64,000 nt of DNA, from positions 4,874,528 through 4,938,527 of the forward strand of contig NW_025062475.1 in assembly GCF_000002995.4 (NCBI RefSeq), given 5' to 3'. The notes below the pieces were generated by a model that ran no database searches, was not told the origin of the DNA, and saw only the letters and a program-made list of their open reading frames with translations. The first letter of the stretch is position 1. Every line of letters begins with the position of its first letter. Positions 24,558-43,093 of this stretch are shown here, piece by piece. The DNA comes from Brugia malayi (Eukaryota; Nematoda; Chromadorea; Rhabditida; Onchocercidae). Both the position numbers and the translations under genes were made by a program.

Positions 24558-27378
24558 TATCAAAACCATAAAGCAAACAAAAGTATTTTAAAATTATTCT
24601 TAAAAAGACTGTTACATTTATAACTTAAAACAATTTATATAAGTAATAAATAATATATTATTATATTACATCGGGAATATTTACATAAGTAATAAAAATT
24701 ATAACACATCGGAAATACTTTATAACTTAATGCTTTATTGAATAATGATAAAATAACACTTATATATTAAGTATAACATTGTAAAATGCAGAGAAACAAA
24801 ATATGAAAGTTCTCTTGATTAATACATGACCAGCTTTTTTCAAATTGATTTATAGATTGATTACATGTTGTTCATTCATTATCATGTCATTGTTAGCTAC
24901 AACAATTACTGCTATCATTAATTGTTTTGATTTATCTAATATTACACTCTTATATTTGCAAAGAATTTTATTTTATATTTGTGCCGATTTACAAATAAAT
25001 GATAGGATAATAAATCCAGGAACTGTTGTAGTGTAATGATTCGGCACAAAGAAATAATTTATAGCAAACATATTTGATAAGAAAATTTTGCAAATTCATT
25101 TCAAAGTCTTAATAAATTGACCAACATTATTAGCAATTTACATGTGACCATATTTTTACAACTATAATCTAATAAAATAGACATAGACAACAAAAACAAA
25201 AATTCAGTAATAGTGAGCTGAAATTTAATATCAATTTTAGTGAACTGGAATGTGCTGTCAGTTTCAGTGGGTTGAAATTTGATACTTGTAATGTTCAAAT
25301 TCAGCACAGCAAACGAAAATATTTATGTGTTATGCAAAATCGTAATAGGGAATTACTGTGAAAGTGACTTCATTTTATTACAAGTTGTAAAAATGCAAAT
25401 AATATGTAAATTACAAATTATACTAGCTCGAATGTTCAAATATTTCGACTAATCTCTATTACTAGTTCATACTACTAATAAACTATAGAAGATTCAGTAT
25501 ATCCTGTGCCAAATTCTTCAATGCGTAGTTTTCTTTCAATCAAAAGACCTTTTATCTTTGACAACAGCTCATATAAACTAATAAAGTGTATTATTAAGCA
25601 TTATGTGAATATAAAATAAATAGCTTTGCATATTGTTTATCGATATTGCAACAGCAATAATTACACAATAATATGAAAGAACAAAAATCTTCCTGGAATT
25701 TCATGAAAACTATGAAGGTCCATTATCAGAATTCTACTTGACTAATATGTCATTTTGCTGAAACAATAAGTTTGCTATTTTTAGCCTTTTCTGAAAGCAT
25801 AATTGGTATGCGGTGTAGTAAACATCGAAAATGCTCAACTGAATAATCATATAATCTGAGCAATGCAAGTAATGACTACTATATTAAATAGATGAAATGA
25901 TCTGTAATAAATTTTACTACAATTTTTTTAGGAAAAAAGGTATATATAACAAGACTAAACATAAGAGAGGAATGTGATCAGCAACAATAACGGTATTGTA
26001 ACAAGCGAAATTCTTAAACACAAAGAAATATGCTAAATAACAAAAAAAGGTATCATTGCCAAGAATTTTAAAAAATGACAAAAGTACCTGAAGGCAAAGG
26101 AGAAATGTTCACCGTAATGAAGAAATTAATGAACAAACTTATTGATGAATTATCCTAAAAAAGAAAAAACTTTGCAGAATTAAGAAACATTTCCAGTTAT
26201 CCACCATTAAGTACGAAAAAAGATTTAAACCTAAAATCTCACCTGAAAATCAATTTTATAGGTTAAGATAAGCCATCAGCTGATTAGCGATACTATCTCC
26301 AACAGGTCTGAAAATCTACTGAAAGAAGCAGGGGATCACAGGAAATTTAAAAAAATATTTAATAAATATCGGATGGACAAAACAAAATGAACAACGATAT
26401 TAATAAATATGAGTACTTAGTATCTCATACAAATGACCTATCATTTTCTAAATTTGCAATTTTAATAATTTAAACATGATCAGTAACTCTTCTAAAGCTG
26501 AACTGAAGTGATTAAAAATCACAGTTAACAAAAACTGATACCAATATTTCATACCAATATTACATTCGAGATTAGAAGAGGGCTTCCAGTCTTCTAATAA
26601 CAAACAACTTTTTTAAATTAGGAACAAAAAAATTTTCTAAAAATTGCAGTTATGTGACTAAATTTCCATTATTAGCACCATTTTCTATACTGCTACAAAC
26701 GAAGAAAAAACTATGTGCTTCACAATAATTTTCTTTTTCCTATTTAGAAACGCACATTTTCATTTCTTCAAAAAATGTAATTTAAAAGAAAACTGTCCTC
26801 TTCCTACTTCTCGAAGCAAAAACTTTGCAAATATCAACTGCATAAAAAGTAAGATAATAAATTAGAAACGCATAATAAGAAAAAGAAAGTACAAAAATCA
26901 AAGGTAGAAACGTAAACTGATAGCTTCATAAAAACTTAGATCAGCAAATTAGTCACAGACTTAATACGAAAATATAAACGCTTGGTTTAAACTAACTTTA
27001 GTTACTCTATTGGTAAGTAAAAATATTACTTAATGAATTCTTGAATTGAAGACAGTGAAAGAAATTTAAGAAAAAATTGTTATAAAGGAACAAGTATATA
27101 CGGAAACCAGTAACAAAGCATCGCAAATTAAGACATCATTTTTTCTTAACAGAAAAATATAAAAGAAATGACCAACCTCATTCGACAGATCTTTCGAAAA
27201 AAAAGTTCATTTTGATTGAAAGTAGTGTTTGGTGCTATAATATTTTTTAGTATTGTCCTTCTTTCTTTTGAATTTCTTTATCCTAAGTTCCCATAAATAA
27301 AAACATAAACGAACATTCACCCGACCAGTGCCGGCGAAAAACAAATTCATTTATACAATCTAGAAGATCGCAGAATTC
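24049..27378. other. Long intergenic region
   Basis: About 3.3 kb between the start of COQ10 and the last exon of STT3, both on the minus strand. AT-rich, with an A run near 24170 and an A/TA microsatellite at 24524-24560. The short open frame at 24845-25036 shows no family motif or splice context. Nothing else recognised. Confidence 0.5.
24524..24560. repeat. (A)n(TA)n microsatellite
   Basis: An A run followed by about eleven TA units in intergenic sequence. Confidence 0.85.
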
Positions 27379-33057
<5,679 letters not shown>

Positions 33058-34410
33058 ATGCAAAAATTGCAACTTGAAAATACTTCAATTTACAACAAAA
33101 TTTTCACAAAATCCTCTTAGCAATGTAATATATTACCTAAAGTCTAAGTTTAACAAAAAAAGAGATTATTAAGTTGTATAAGATTATTAAACGTATAAAA
33201 TTATTAAAAAATTCCATCTTCACCCACAACCATCGCACAACATCTAAACCTCAACAACCTCTTCCGAAAAAAAAAAAAAAGAAAAACACTTCCCATAAAA
33301 GCACGGACCGCATTTACGTATTTCTTCGCATGCGTTACGAAAAATGCAAATCTCAGCTGCGTGCAATGTCCACCTGCTAAATCGTCACAAGTTTTCACTA
33401 TTCTCAACCGGATCCGTTTACATACGTATGCTACGGAAATATCAGTCGCATTTAATAATCTTATACAAATGCATTATCTTTTTATTAAACGGATCTGATT
33501 TAATGCTAATTGATTTACTTTTGTATTATTTTTTGCCTACTGTTTTATTTTTTTACTATTTTCTCTTTAATTTTTTTCGCTTATTCTTTTTTATAATAAA
33601 CAATCGCTACTGTTAAATCTTATTTATACTGCTTATTACAACTGTAAACGATGGAAGAACAATGGAACCGAAAACTGAGTAAAATTCATACTGATTTATT
33701 AATTAAAAAAAAAAAAAACCTTACAAGTTTATATTTCCTGTAATGGCGAGAAAATGAGGAAGAACGTATAATTTCATTATATTTTTTTAAGAATTGCTTT
33801 TTTAATTTAATTCCATTTATTTAAAATAATATGAAACACACAAAACAAAAAATAAATTTAAAAAATTCGATATTTTTTAACAATTCTTTAACGTTCTTTT
33901 CTCCTAGTTTAATCAGTGATAAAGAACATAATTAATAAACTAATAAAAATTAAAATTGAAGTCAATGAAAAAATGAAATCCAAAGAAAACGGAAATAGAT
34001 TACCTGTTTTGCATTAAATTATCAATGCTTATTGATTGCAAAAGTATTTAATAGTAGCATACATTATTATATTATTAATTTCTTGTCGCATTATATTGTA
34101 GTGTAAATTGTTGTCACATTTACTATTCATTCATTTATTTATTTCTTTCACATTTCTATACCAAATTTTTCTTTCAATTCTTTTTTCTTCCTTTTAAAAA
34201 AGAAAATAAACCAATTGAATTCAAACCAAAAAATAACTAATCATCAAATTAAATAAATTGAAGTAATAAAAACTTTCACATAATTATCAAAGGGAAAATT
34301 ACTTTTGTGTTATTTGATTAAAGTAATAATAAAATTACACTACAGCTCATTTCTAATTTTTCGTTTTTGCTCTTCCCATTTTTTTTAAATGTTTTGTTGC
34401 GGAGATCAAA
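33058..34410. other. Upstream region of STT3
   Basis: Non-coding, AT-rich. It should contain the STT3 promoter and leader acceptor (a TTTTCAAG site lies about 16 nt upstream of the STT3 ATG). Short open frames near 33174-33616 have no motif support. Confidence 0.45.
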
Positions 34411-34694
34411 TAAATGTATGAACTTGTTGAATTAAATTTGCATTTTATTGCCTTAAAAATATGCGAACAAATATGACAAACTTTTCATTCATTCATTGAA
34501 AATGTCAAACGAACGAATGGACGAAAGGAAATATTTGATGGCCCCAAGCCAAAGGCAAGTTTTAATTTTGATGACACTGAGAGAAATGACATTTTTTTCA
34601 AGAAGCACAAATAACTTCTCTCTTCTCTACCATTGCGTCTTATTCCGTTTCGTTCCGTCAATTGACGCTCCATCATTTGCACTTAATTTTTCCA
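34411..34694 (-). repeat. Dispersed inverted repeat, copy A (284 bp)
   Basis: The reverse complement of this segment is identical, base for base by eye, to 55539-55864 except that the other copy carries 42 additional bases. Weaker similarity (roughly 80 percent) continues outward to about 34800. On the minus strand the segment contains a 63-codon frame from ATG (34676) to the stop at 34485. The protein (beginning MMERQLTERNGIRR) is not recognised. Confidence 0.95.
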
Positions 34695-34810
34695 ATGTTA
34701 TTGTTATTCGATTTATTGTTATTCGATGTACTTTGCACTAGTTCAAAGTAATATTTAATTGATGGCATTGAAAGTAATCGAAACTTTTTGTCAAAACAAA
34801 AGGTTTCAAA

Positions 34811-35839
34811 AAAATACTTTGCTGATGATAACATAGAATTTAATATAAGGTATAAATATTGTGATTTTAATTAATTGTTTATTGTTTTAAGAAATTATCA
34901 ATAGCATATTTAAGTTTGCTGATATTAAAATTGAAGACATTTCAAATTCAACATTTCTTTTTTTTGAATAGTACCATTTGATAATAAATGATTTATGCAT
35001 GCTTTGTGCCATTTTTAACAATTCTTTTAATTGGCAAAACAGTTTAATCTCGAGAGAATTACTTCTATTTGATAAGATTTTTTCATTTTTGAAAAAAAAT
35101 TTTTATTTTTTGATTTATCCTTTGAAAAGAAAAAAGAAGGAAATGAAATAGAAAAAAAAAGGCATTGTAATCAATCTGCGGTTATTTTGGCAAAATCTGT
35201 CAGCCTCCCCCGTGAGATAGTAGTCCAGTTGATGTCACCATCTAAGATGACTTCTTGCTCAGTTCTTTACCATTTATTTCAAATAATTTTATGCAGCTTA
35301 TGCCTGGTAAGTAAACAAATAATCGCAAGAAATATTCAAACGTTACAAACTTTAAATTTTTGTTCTTTTTTTTTGTGCAAAAAATTTTCATATAGTTGTA
35401 TTGTCAATCTATTAACAGTAGATTGATAATGACTACTGAATAATTACTAGATTCGGTGAAAAATATTTTGACAGTGATTTGTTAAAAAATGGTATTGTAA
35501 TCAGTGAACAGCTTAGAAGGAAACGAATATTTGAAATAAATGATGTCATAAGTATTCTTTAAGTAATTTACGTCAAATTATGTCCAAATTATTACTTATT
35601 TACTGATCAATTAATTGCAACAATATTATTTCAATTATAAGCTATCCTTATCAAAAATTCTTCAGTAAAACATAAAAATACGATTAAACTAATAAAAGCC
35701 AATAAAGAATAAGTTCTATAAAATTTAAATTTATTTTTCAATATCTCACTGATTGAATTTTGTATTGAATAAGTAGTTGAATTTAATATATGAAAAGTTT
35801 CAAATTTACTTTTTTTTTGTCAAATTAATGTAATCTAAG
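34811..35839. other. Non-coding stretch with a possible signal-peptide exon
   Basis: AT-rich upstream region of the ZP-domain gene. At 35232-35306 a frame beginning MSPSKMTSCSVLYHLFQIIL looks like a secretion signal and ends at a good GTAAGT donor. It ends in phase 0, while the next readable ZP exon needs phase 2, so an intermediate exon or another start is required. Confidence 0.4.
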
Positions 35840-37480
35840 CTTGTGTAAACCGTTTTTTTTTCCGGTCTCTATCACATTTCCGTTTGCAATGAAATCAAAA
35901 AACGATCAATATATTAGTTTGGTAAATAACGAAGTTCGAGTACAAATCGATAGTCTTACCGTTTATGGAGGACATAATTTAAGTAATCCGGCAGATAATT
36001 GCACATTTACTTTACATCGTACAAATTGCAATAAACCACCAATTGAAGAGAATGAAACAATTGCATGGAATACTCGAATATGTTTTCAATGGCACTGCAA
36101 TATTTGTAAGTTCTTATTTCTATTATCTTTATTATCTATTAAATAATTTATTTGTGATGGTTTCAATTAATTAACTAATTAATTTTAGTTCTAATTAGTT
36201 TTTACACTCATTACTTGTTTATTTTACTTTTACAGCTAAATTTTATTTAACTAATTTGATTTAGTCAACAAATATTGTATGCAATTAATCATTCCTAATT
36301 TATCATTATAGATGAACATGCAATTAGAGTTGAAAATTGTTGGGTTGGTAGCAAATATCATCCGGTATATTTGATAACAGCAGATGGGTATATGAACTGT
36401 TATTTATATTTTAAATATTATTTGAATAAAAAATTTAACATAATTTCAAAAAATAAATTGAAATTAGAAAATAATTTGGAAAAATTGTAATAAGATAAAT
36501 CATACATGTAAATAATTAAAGATGACAATCTTTGGTAATCAATCATTTCCAGATGTTCATCTGAAACAACAATGATTAGTACACCACGTTATGATTCTAA
36601 AATGCAAAAAGCATTATCGTTAGGTTGGTTGTCAGTCCGACAAGTTGGTTTTACATATCTTCGATTAAAATGCCACATTCAAATTTGCCATGTTTGCGAC
36701 GATGAATGCACATTATTAACAGTTAATCTTTTCTCCCTTTCCCTAGCATTTTTTTTTTTTTTTTTTAATGTTAATTTAACAAACTAGTAATAATATTTTT
36801 TTAACGAACTATACCTACATATAGGTATAGTTCGTTAAAAAAAAATTCAAACTCTTACTTTAAAATTATGAAGTAGATAAAATGATTCCTTTCAAGTTGT
36901 ATTAGTAAAAAAAAAGTCCATATATCAACGAAACTTCTAACTTTATGAACACATCAAGGAATAATCCACTATCGGTTAGATTACATCAGCATTGTTCCAA
37001 GACATTCAATAATGAATGGCATTGAATAACATTATCATTTAGCAATCAGTTAAAAAAACTGAAAACTTTCGATCTACGCGGTGTTTTTAAGTGCATTGTA
37101 GTTTTTGATAAATTGATGATGAGATTTAGTTACAATAGGTAGGAGTTAATGTCTTTGGCTGGTTGTGTCTGTTAATAATTACAATTGGGTAATGATAAGT
37201 TGATAACCGATTTTTCTACATCTCTTGTCAAGAAAAAAAATCTTATTACGAGTCCAGATTATTGACATCTCACCCGAAAAAGGATATTTTTCAGCCACCA
37301 ATGAATTGTACAGATTATTCAAACTCATACAATCATTATCGACAGGTAAACTTCTGGAATTCAAGTTCATATTTCAACGAGACTTGTAATTTTACCAGCT
37401 CATCAAGAAATGATCCAGTATCTTTAAATTTATACTTGTTTCTCATAATACATTTGTTCTATCATTATTTTATGTCTTAA
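35840..37480 (+). CDS. Cuticlin-like ZP (zona pellucida) domain protein, N-terminus unresolved
   Basis: Exons 35840-36105, 36312-36387, 36553-36721 and 37295-37480 join in phase. The protein contains a ZP-C type half-domain: NEVRVQIDSLTVYGG, NPADNCTFTLHRTNCNKPP, NTRICFQWHCN, then RVENCWVGSKYHPVYLITAD ending in a GC pair, TPRYDSKMQKAL, and FTYLRLKCHIQICHVCDDEC. This cysteine spacing fits nematode cuticlins and other ZP proteins that polymerise in extracellular matrix and cuticle. No ZP-N half is seen. The last exon encodes many asparagines (potential N-glycosylation sites such as NCT, NSS, NET, NFT) and a hydrophobic C-terminus (LYLFLIIHLFYHYFMS), suggesting a membrane or lipid anchor. The signal peptide may come from 35232-35306, but the phase does not match directly. 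No furin site was seen. Confidence 0.7.
36796..36843. repeat. Perfect 21-bp inverted repeat (hairpin), 6-nt loop
   Basis: The left arm 36796-36816 (seven T, then AACGAACTATACCT) pairs exactly with 36823-36843. It lies in the last intron of the ZP-domain gene, directly before the decayed exon copy. Confidence 0.95.
36845..36985 (+). pseudogene. Degenerate duplicate of the ZP gene's terminal exon
   Basis: This intronic segment aligns with the coding exon at about 37317-37435: shared ATTCAAACTC near the start, AAGTCCATATATCAACGA versus AAGTTCATATTTCAACGA, and a translation NETSNFMNTSRNNPLSVRL versus NETCNFTSSSRNDPVSLNL. The corresponding frame is closed by a TAA just upstream (in the A run near 36905), and the hydrophobic tail is missing, so it is probably a dead exon. 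Confidence 0.6.
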
Positions 37481-37940
37481 AACAAGGTGTGCAACATAAC
37501 CTTTGGCATTTTATGGTAGATTGCATACATTTCGTAAGCAATATCCGAGAAGTCATGGAGTTTTTCAACAAACATCAGCATGTTCTGGCCCTCTTCAAGG
37601 AGAATGTTCTAATATTTCTGTCTTTTTCCCCAGGAAAATTTCTGTAACTTTCTGTTTATACATGTGATTTAACTACAGCATTTCCATACAAAATAAAATT
37701 ATTTATAAAATAAAAATTATGAAAACATCAAGAGAGGATCAGATCAAAACTGCTGCACGAAAAAGAAGGATAAAGTTTAGCAATAGAATAACATAAAAAT
37801 AGCTAAGAAATCGCAGCAAAGCTCACTATTTCGTCAAGTGAAGTCTAAAGAATAATTGACAAAGTAATTCCCCATTTTTCATTAAATACGTAACTACTGA
37901 AAAAGAAATACAGCTAAAACCGGTTATTCATTATTAACTG

Positions 37941-39655
37941 TTATTCCAATCTATCAATTATATCTTTCAACGAGCAAAGAATATTTTGCTTATTATCACA
38001 TGCTGATACTTTCTCAGGCCTTAATAGAACGGCCCTTATACCTGCCTTCTTTGCACCATTGAAGTCCTTCTCTTCGTCATCACCTACATGAAGCATTTCC
38101 TCCATTTGATTGATTTGAAAGTATTTCGCAGCTTTTTCGAAAATTTGCTTATTTGGTTTTTCCATACCTATTTCTCCGCTTAAAAGCATCATTTCGAAAT
38201 AGGACGACAGCTTTAAGCCTTCCAGAATATTTCTAAGACGTCTGTCAAAATTTGATATTATACCTAATCGAATTTTCCGACTTTGCAGCTCCTTCAAATG
38301 ATCGTGCACCTGTAAATAAGTTGCTGAAAACATTTTCATACCCGACTGTATTATAAATTCACTGTTTTTGAATTGGGTTCGATGGTTTTGAAATTGACAA
38401 AGAACTTTTATAACTCTGAAATCTAGCAATACCATAATTAAACAGAAAAAAAATAAGTACACCCGCTGACATGCACATATTTCTGAACACAGCGGATTCC
38501 TAAACGAAAGCTAACGATATCGGTAATAAAACAGTTTCGTTTAATCTAACATCCTAAAAAATGTATAGATAATTCCAGAAACGTTTCTTCTATCGAATGA
38601 TTTCTTTCCTCTTGCCAGTTAAATACCTAAATCTAAATATCACAAATTAATGGGTACCTGATTGTCAACTAATTTCCATGGATCTACAGAACCGTAATAA
38701 ACAAAAAGTTCATGAGCCACTTTGTCTATCCCGACACTATTCTCACCAACCTATAAAAAAGAAAAAAGTGAAGGTTTGTGAAATAAATTTAAAATTTTCA
38801 AAGACACATGCAGAATGCACTATCGCATTAGATCGCATTACAACCGATTTACTAAAAAATAGTAGTCTTATTCTGGAATCGAATTCAGATTAAATAAAAA
38901 AGAAGTAGTGGAAAGAAAATGCATAAAATAAGACATACTAGTATAACTAAGATTTTTTAATGTTTAGCGGACAATCGATCACGAATAACTGGTAATTCTA
39001 GGTCTCACGGGAATCATAGCAATTTTAAAAATACTTTTGATCCTGCAAACGCTCCAGATGATGGTATAAATCTAAGATTACTAGATAGTTAATAGGTTTA
39101 TGTATGAAAAAAGTAGCAAATGATGAAATCTAAAGCTAACATCTGCGAAGCAATTCTTCACCAGCTCAATCCACCATGCTATTTCACCATCTTTCTTAAA
39201 CCCATAACATAATTTTCGTTTCGACAAATTTTTAAAATTTAGTCGAAATGCATCATCTAATTCATCGGCATTGCATTGAACATTGATACGCTTGGCAAAA
39301 TTTGCATATGTATGTCCTGGTGATTGTTTTAAACTACAATATAACTCAGTTTAAACTTAATTATTTGCTTTAAACTGATAAAAAAGGAACTATTATTACA
39401 CTTTTTCCAACCTAACATACCTATCAACATATATTTTGTACAACTGTAAAATATGCGTGTCAGATCAAACAACAGTAATATTTAGAGACTAAATTTATCA
39501 ATATATTATACTTACCGAATTAATGTATTCAACGCATCCAACGTTACAACACGAAGCTTTGTACCCTGGAACACTGGACAATTTGATGAAGTAAACCGCT
39601 GATTAATGTTTGGTAAAATGCTTTCCGTTAAACGTGATCCATTTGCTTTTAACAT
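37941..39655 (-). CDS. HAD-like hydrolase, HDHD3 type
   Basis: Exons 39655-39516, 39333-39141, 38750-38658 and 38309-37941 join in phase to 264 residues, close to the usual HDHD3 length. Motif I is LRVVTLDALNTLIRL; the nucleophile-position aspartate is present, but the residue two positions on is leucine rather than the aspartate of classical HAD phosphatases, a feature known from HDHD3 relatives. A cap region with GHTYANFAKR and WWIELVKNCF follows. Motif II is IRLGIISNFDRRLRNILEGL, strongly characteristic of the HDHD3/REG-2 group. The motif III lysine sits in GEIGMEKPNKQIFEKAAKYF and motif IV is LHVGDDEEKDFNGAKKAGIR. Substrate unknown. The ATG is three bases after a tiny upstream ORF. An alternative acceptor lies 14 nt upstream of the last exon but would break the frame. 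Confidence 0.88.
38678..39092 (+). CDS. Candidate small antisense gene within HDHD3 (hypothetical)
   Basis: Two plus-strand segments can be joined: 38678-38861 (or to 38864), starting MDLQNRNKQKVHEPLCLSRH and continuing through KKKKVKVCEINLKFSKTHAE, and 38968-39092, which follows a TTAATGTTTAG acceptor and ends NAPDDGINLRLLDS plus a TAA stop. Phase 1 agrees. The joined product would be about 103 residues with a basic nuclear-localisation-like run. I do not recognise the family. Its first 73 bases lie opposite HDHD3 exon 38750-38658; the rest occupies an HDHD3 intron. The donor (GTAGTC or GTCTTA) is weak, so this is a hypothesis. Confidence 0.33.
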
Positions 39656-39658
39656 CTT

Positions 39659-39673
39659 CTACATACCATCCAT
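39659..39673 (-). promoter_or_regulatory. Five-codon upstream ORF before HDHD3
   Basis: Downstream of a CTTTTTCAG acceptor (exon start 39676) the leader reads ATG GAT GGT ATG TAG, then three bases, then the main ATG. If the acceptor is the leader splice site, the 21-nt 5' UTR is mostly this uORF. Confidence 0.6.
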
Positions 39674-39954
39674 ATACTGAAAAAGAAAATGCATACATTC
39701 TGATCAATATGATATTTAAATCCTTTAACAGTCATTTACCTCGTTTACTAATCTTCACAAATCACAAACAAATTGATTGGCTAAAATAATTCCCAAATTT
39801 TATCCTAAAGCCTGAAGACGAAATCCGACTAAAAAATGAATTGGGAGCTTTTGTAGGAAACTTTGATATCTCTCCGATTTTCATTTTCACCAATTAATCC
39901 TGGAGGCAATTGCCAAAAAGTCTCATTTCAACATTTCTGGTTGAAAACTTTCTT

Positions 39955-40064
39955 AGTATGAGGAGAGATGAAAGATTGATAAAATAAGGTATAGTATGAG
40001 GAGAGATGAAAGATTGATAAAATAAGGTATAGTATGAGGAGAGATGAAAGATTGATAAAATATA
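39955..40064. repeat. 38-bp tandem repeat, about three copies
   Basis: The unit starts AGTATGAGGAGAGATGAAAG and repeats at 39955, 39993 and 40031; the third copy diverges after about 32 bp. It is in the divergent intergenic region between HDHD3 and RNF113. Confidence 0.95.
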
Positions 40065-40833
40065 TGAAAGAGTGATATTTGGTGATTGAGAAGGAAAAGA
40101 AGGAGCAAAGTAGCATGCAAAATTATGGAGAAGGTGAAGAAGCGATGGAATTCATTGGATAATTTGGAGATAGTTTTATAATTCATAAACAAAAGTAAAT
40201 AAAAAAGAAAAAAAGACATGGGAATGTGAAATGCACAGTGACTAAAAAGGTAAAAAATATTATGCTACTAGAAAGCTAGAATGATAAAAATAGCCACGTA
40301 TTACAACGAAAGCAGAGAATGAGAGCACAACGAGAGATAGAAGAGAGAGAGAGAATAGGACGTAAAAATTGAAATAACAATAATACGGAATTGGTATTAA
40401 TTCAAGTTGCGATAATTTTGATATTTTGCGAGAGATGTGTATTTGTGGAAGTTTTTTCTTCCATCGTTTTTCTCATTTTATTTGCTGGAATTGTTCCTGA
40501 AATTATTCCGCTTTCTATTTTTAATTATTTTCATGATCAATTTACAATATATTTGCAATATCACAATTGATGATATTAAATTTCTGCTTTCTCTTATTAT
40601 GGTTATTACTGCAATGTCGAAATGAGATATCGAATTGATTTTTTAAAAATTATTTCCACTTAACTTCCTTACTATTAATTTCGTCCGTATTTAAATCATT
40701 CATGATTATTGCTTATGATAAATGTCATATTAGTTATTATTCCAATTTCATGTAATTATTGTGTGTCACAAGTAATGTTTTTTACATCTATATGTAACGC
40801 ATTTGATTACTGTTTATTTCAGAAAATTCGAAA

Positions 40834-43093
<2,260 letters not shown>

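Larger units (their letters stand above)
39656..40833. other. Divergent intergenic region
   Basis: Between the starts of HDHD3 (minus) and RNF113 (plus); presumably holds both promoters. Contains the 38-bp tandem repeat at 39955-40064 and a purine-rich stretch around 40315-40360. A TTTATTTCAG acceptor ends at 40822, 11 nt before the RNF113 ATG. Confidence 0.5.

Noticed and set aside
24845..25036. 63-codon hydrophobic frame
   Set aside because: AT-rich intergenic sequence, no signal of coding selection or homology.
33174..33616. Several short frames upstream of STT3
   Set aside because: No motif, AT-rich, overlapping on both strands; typical noise.
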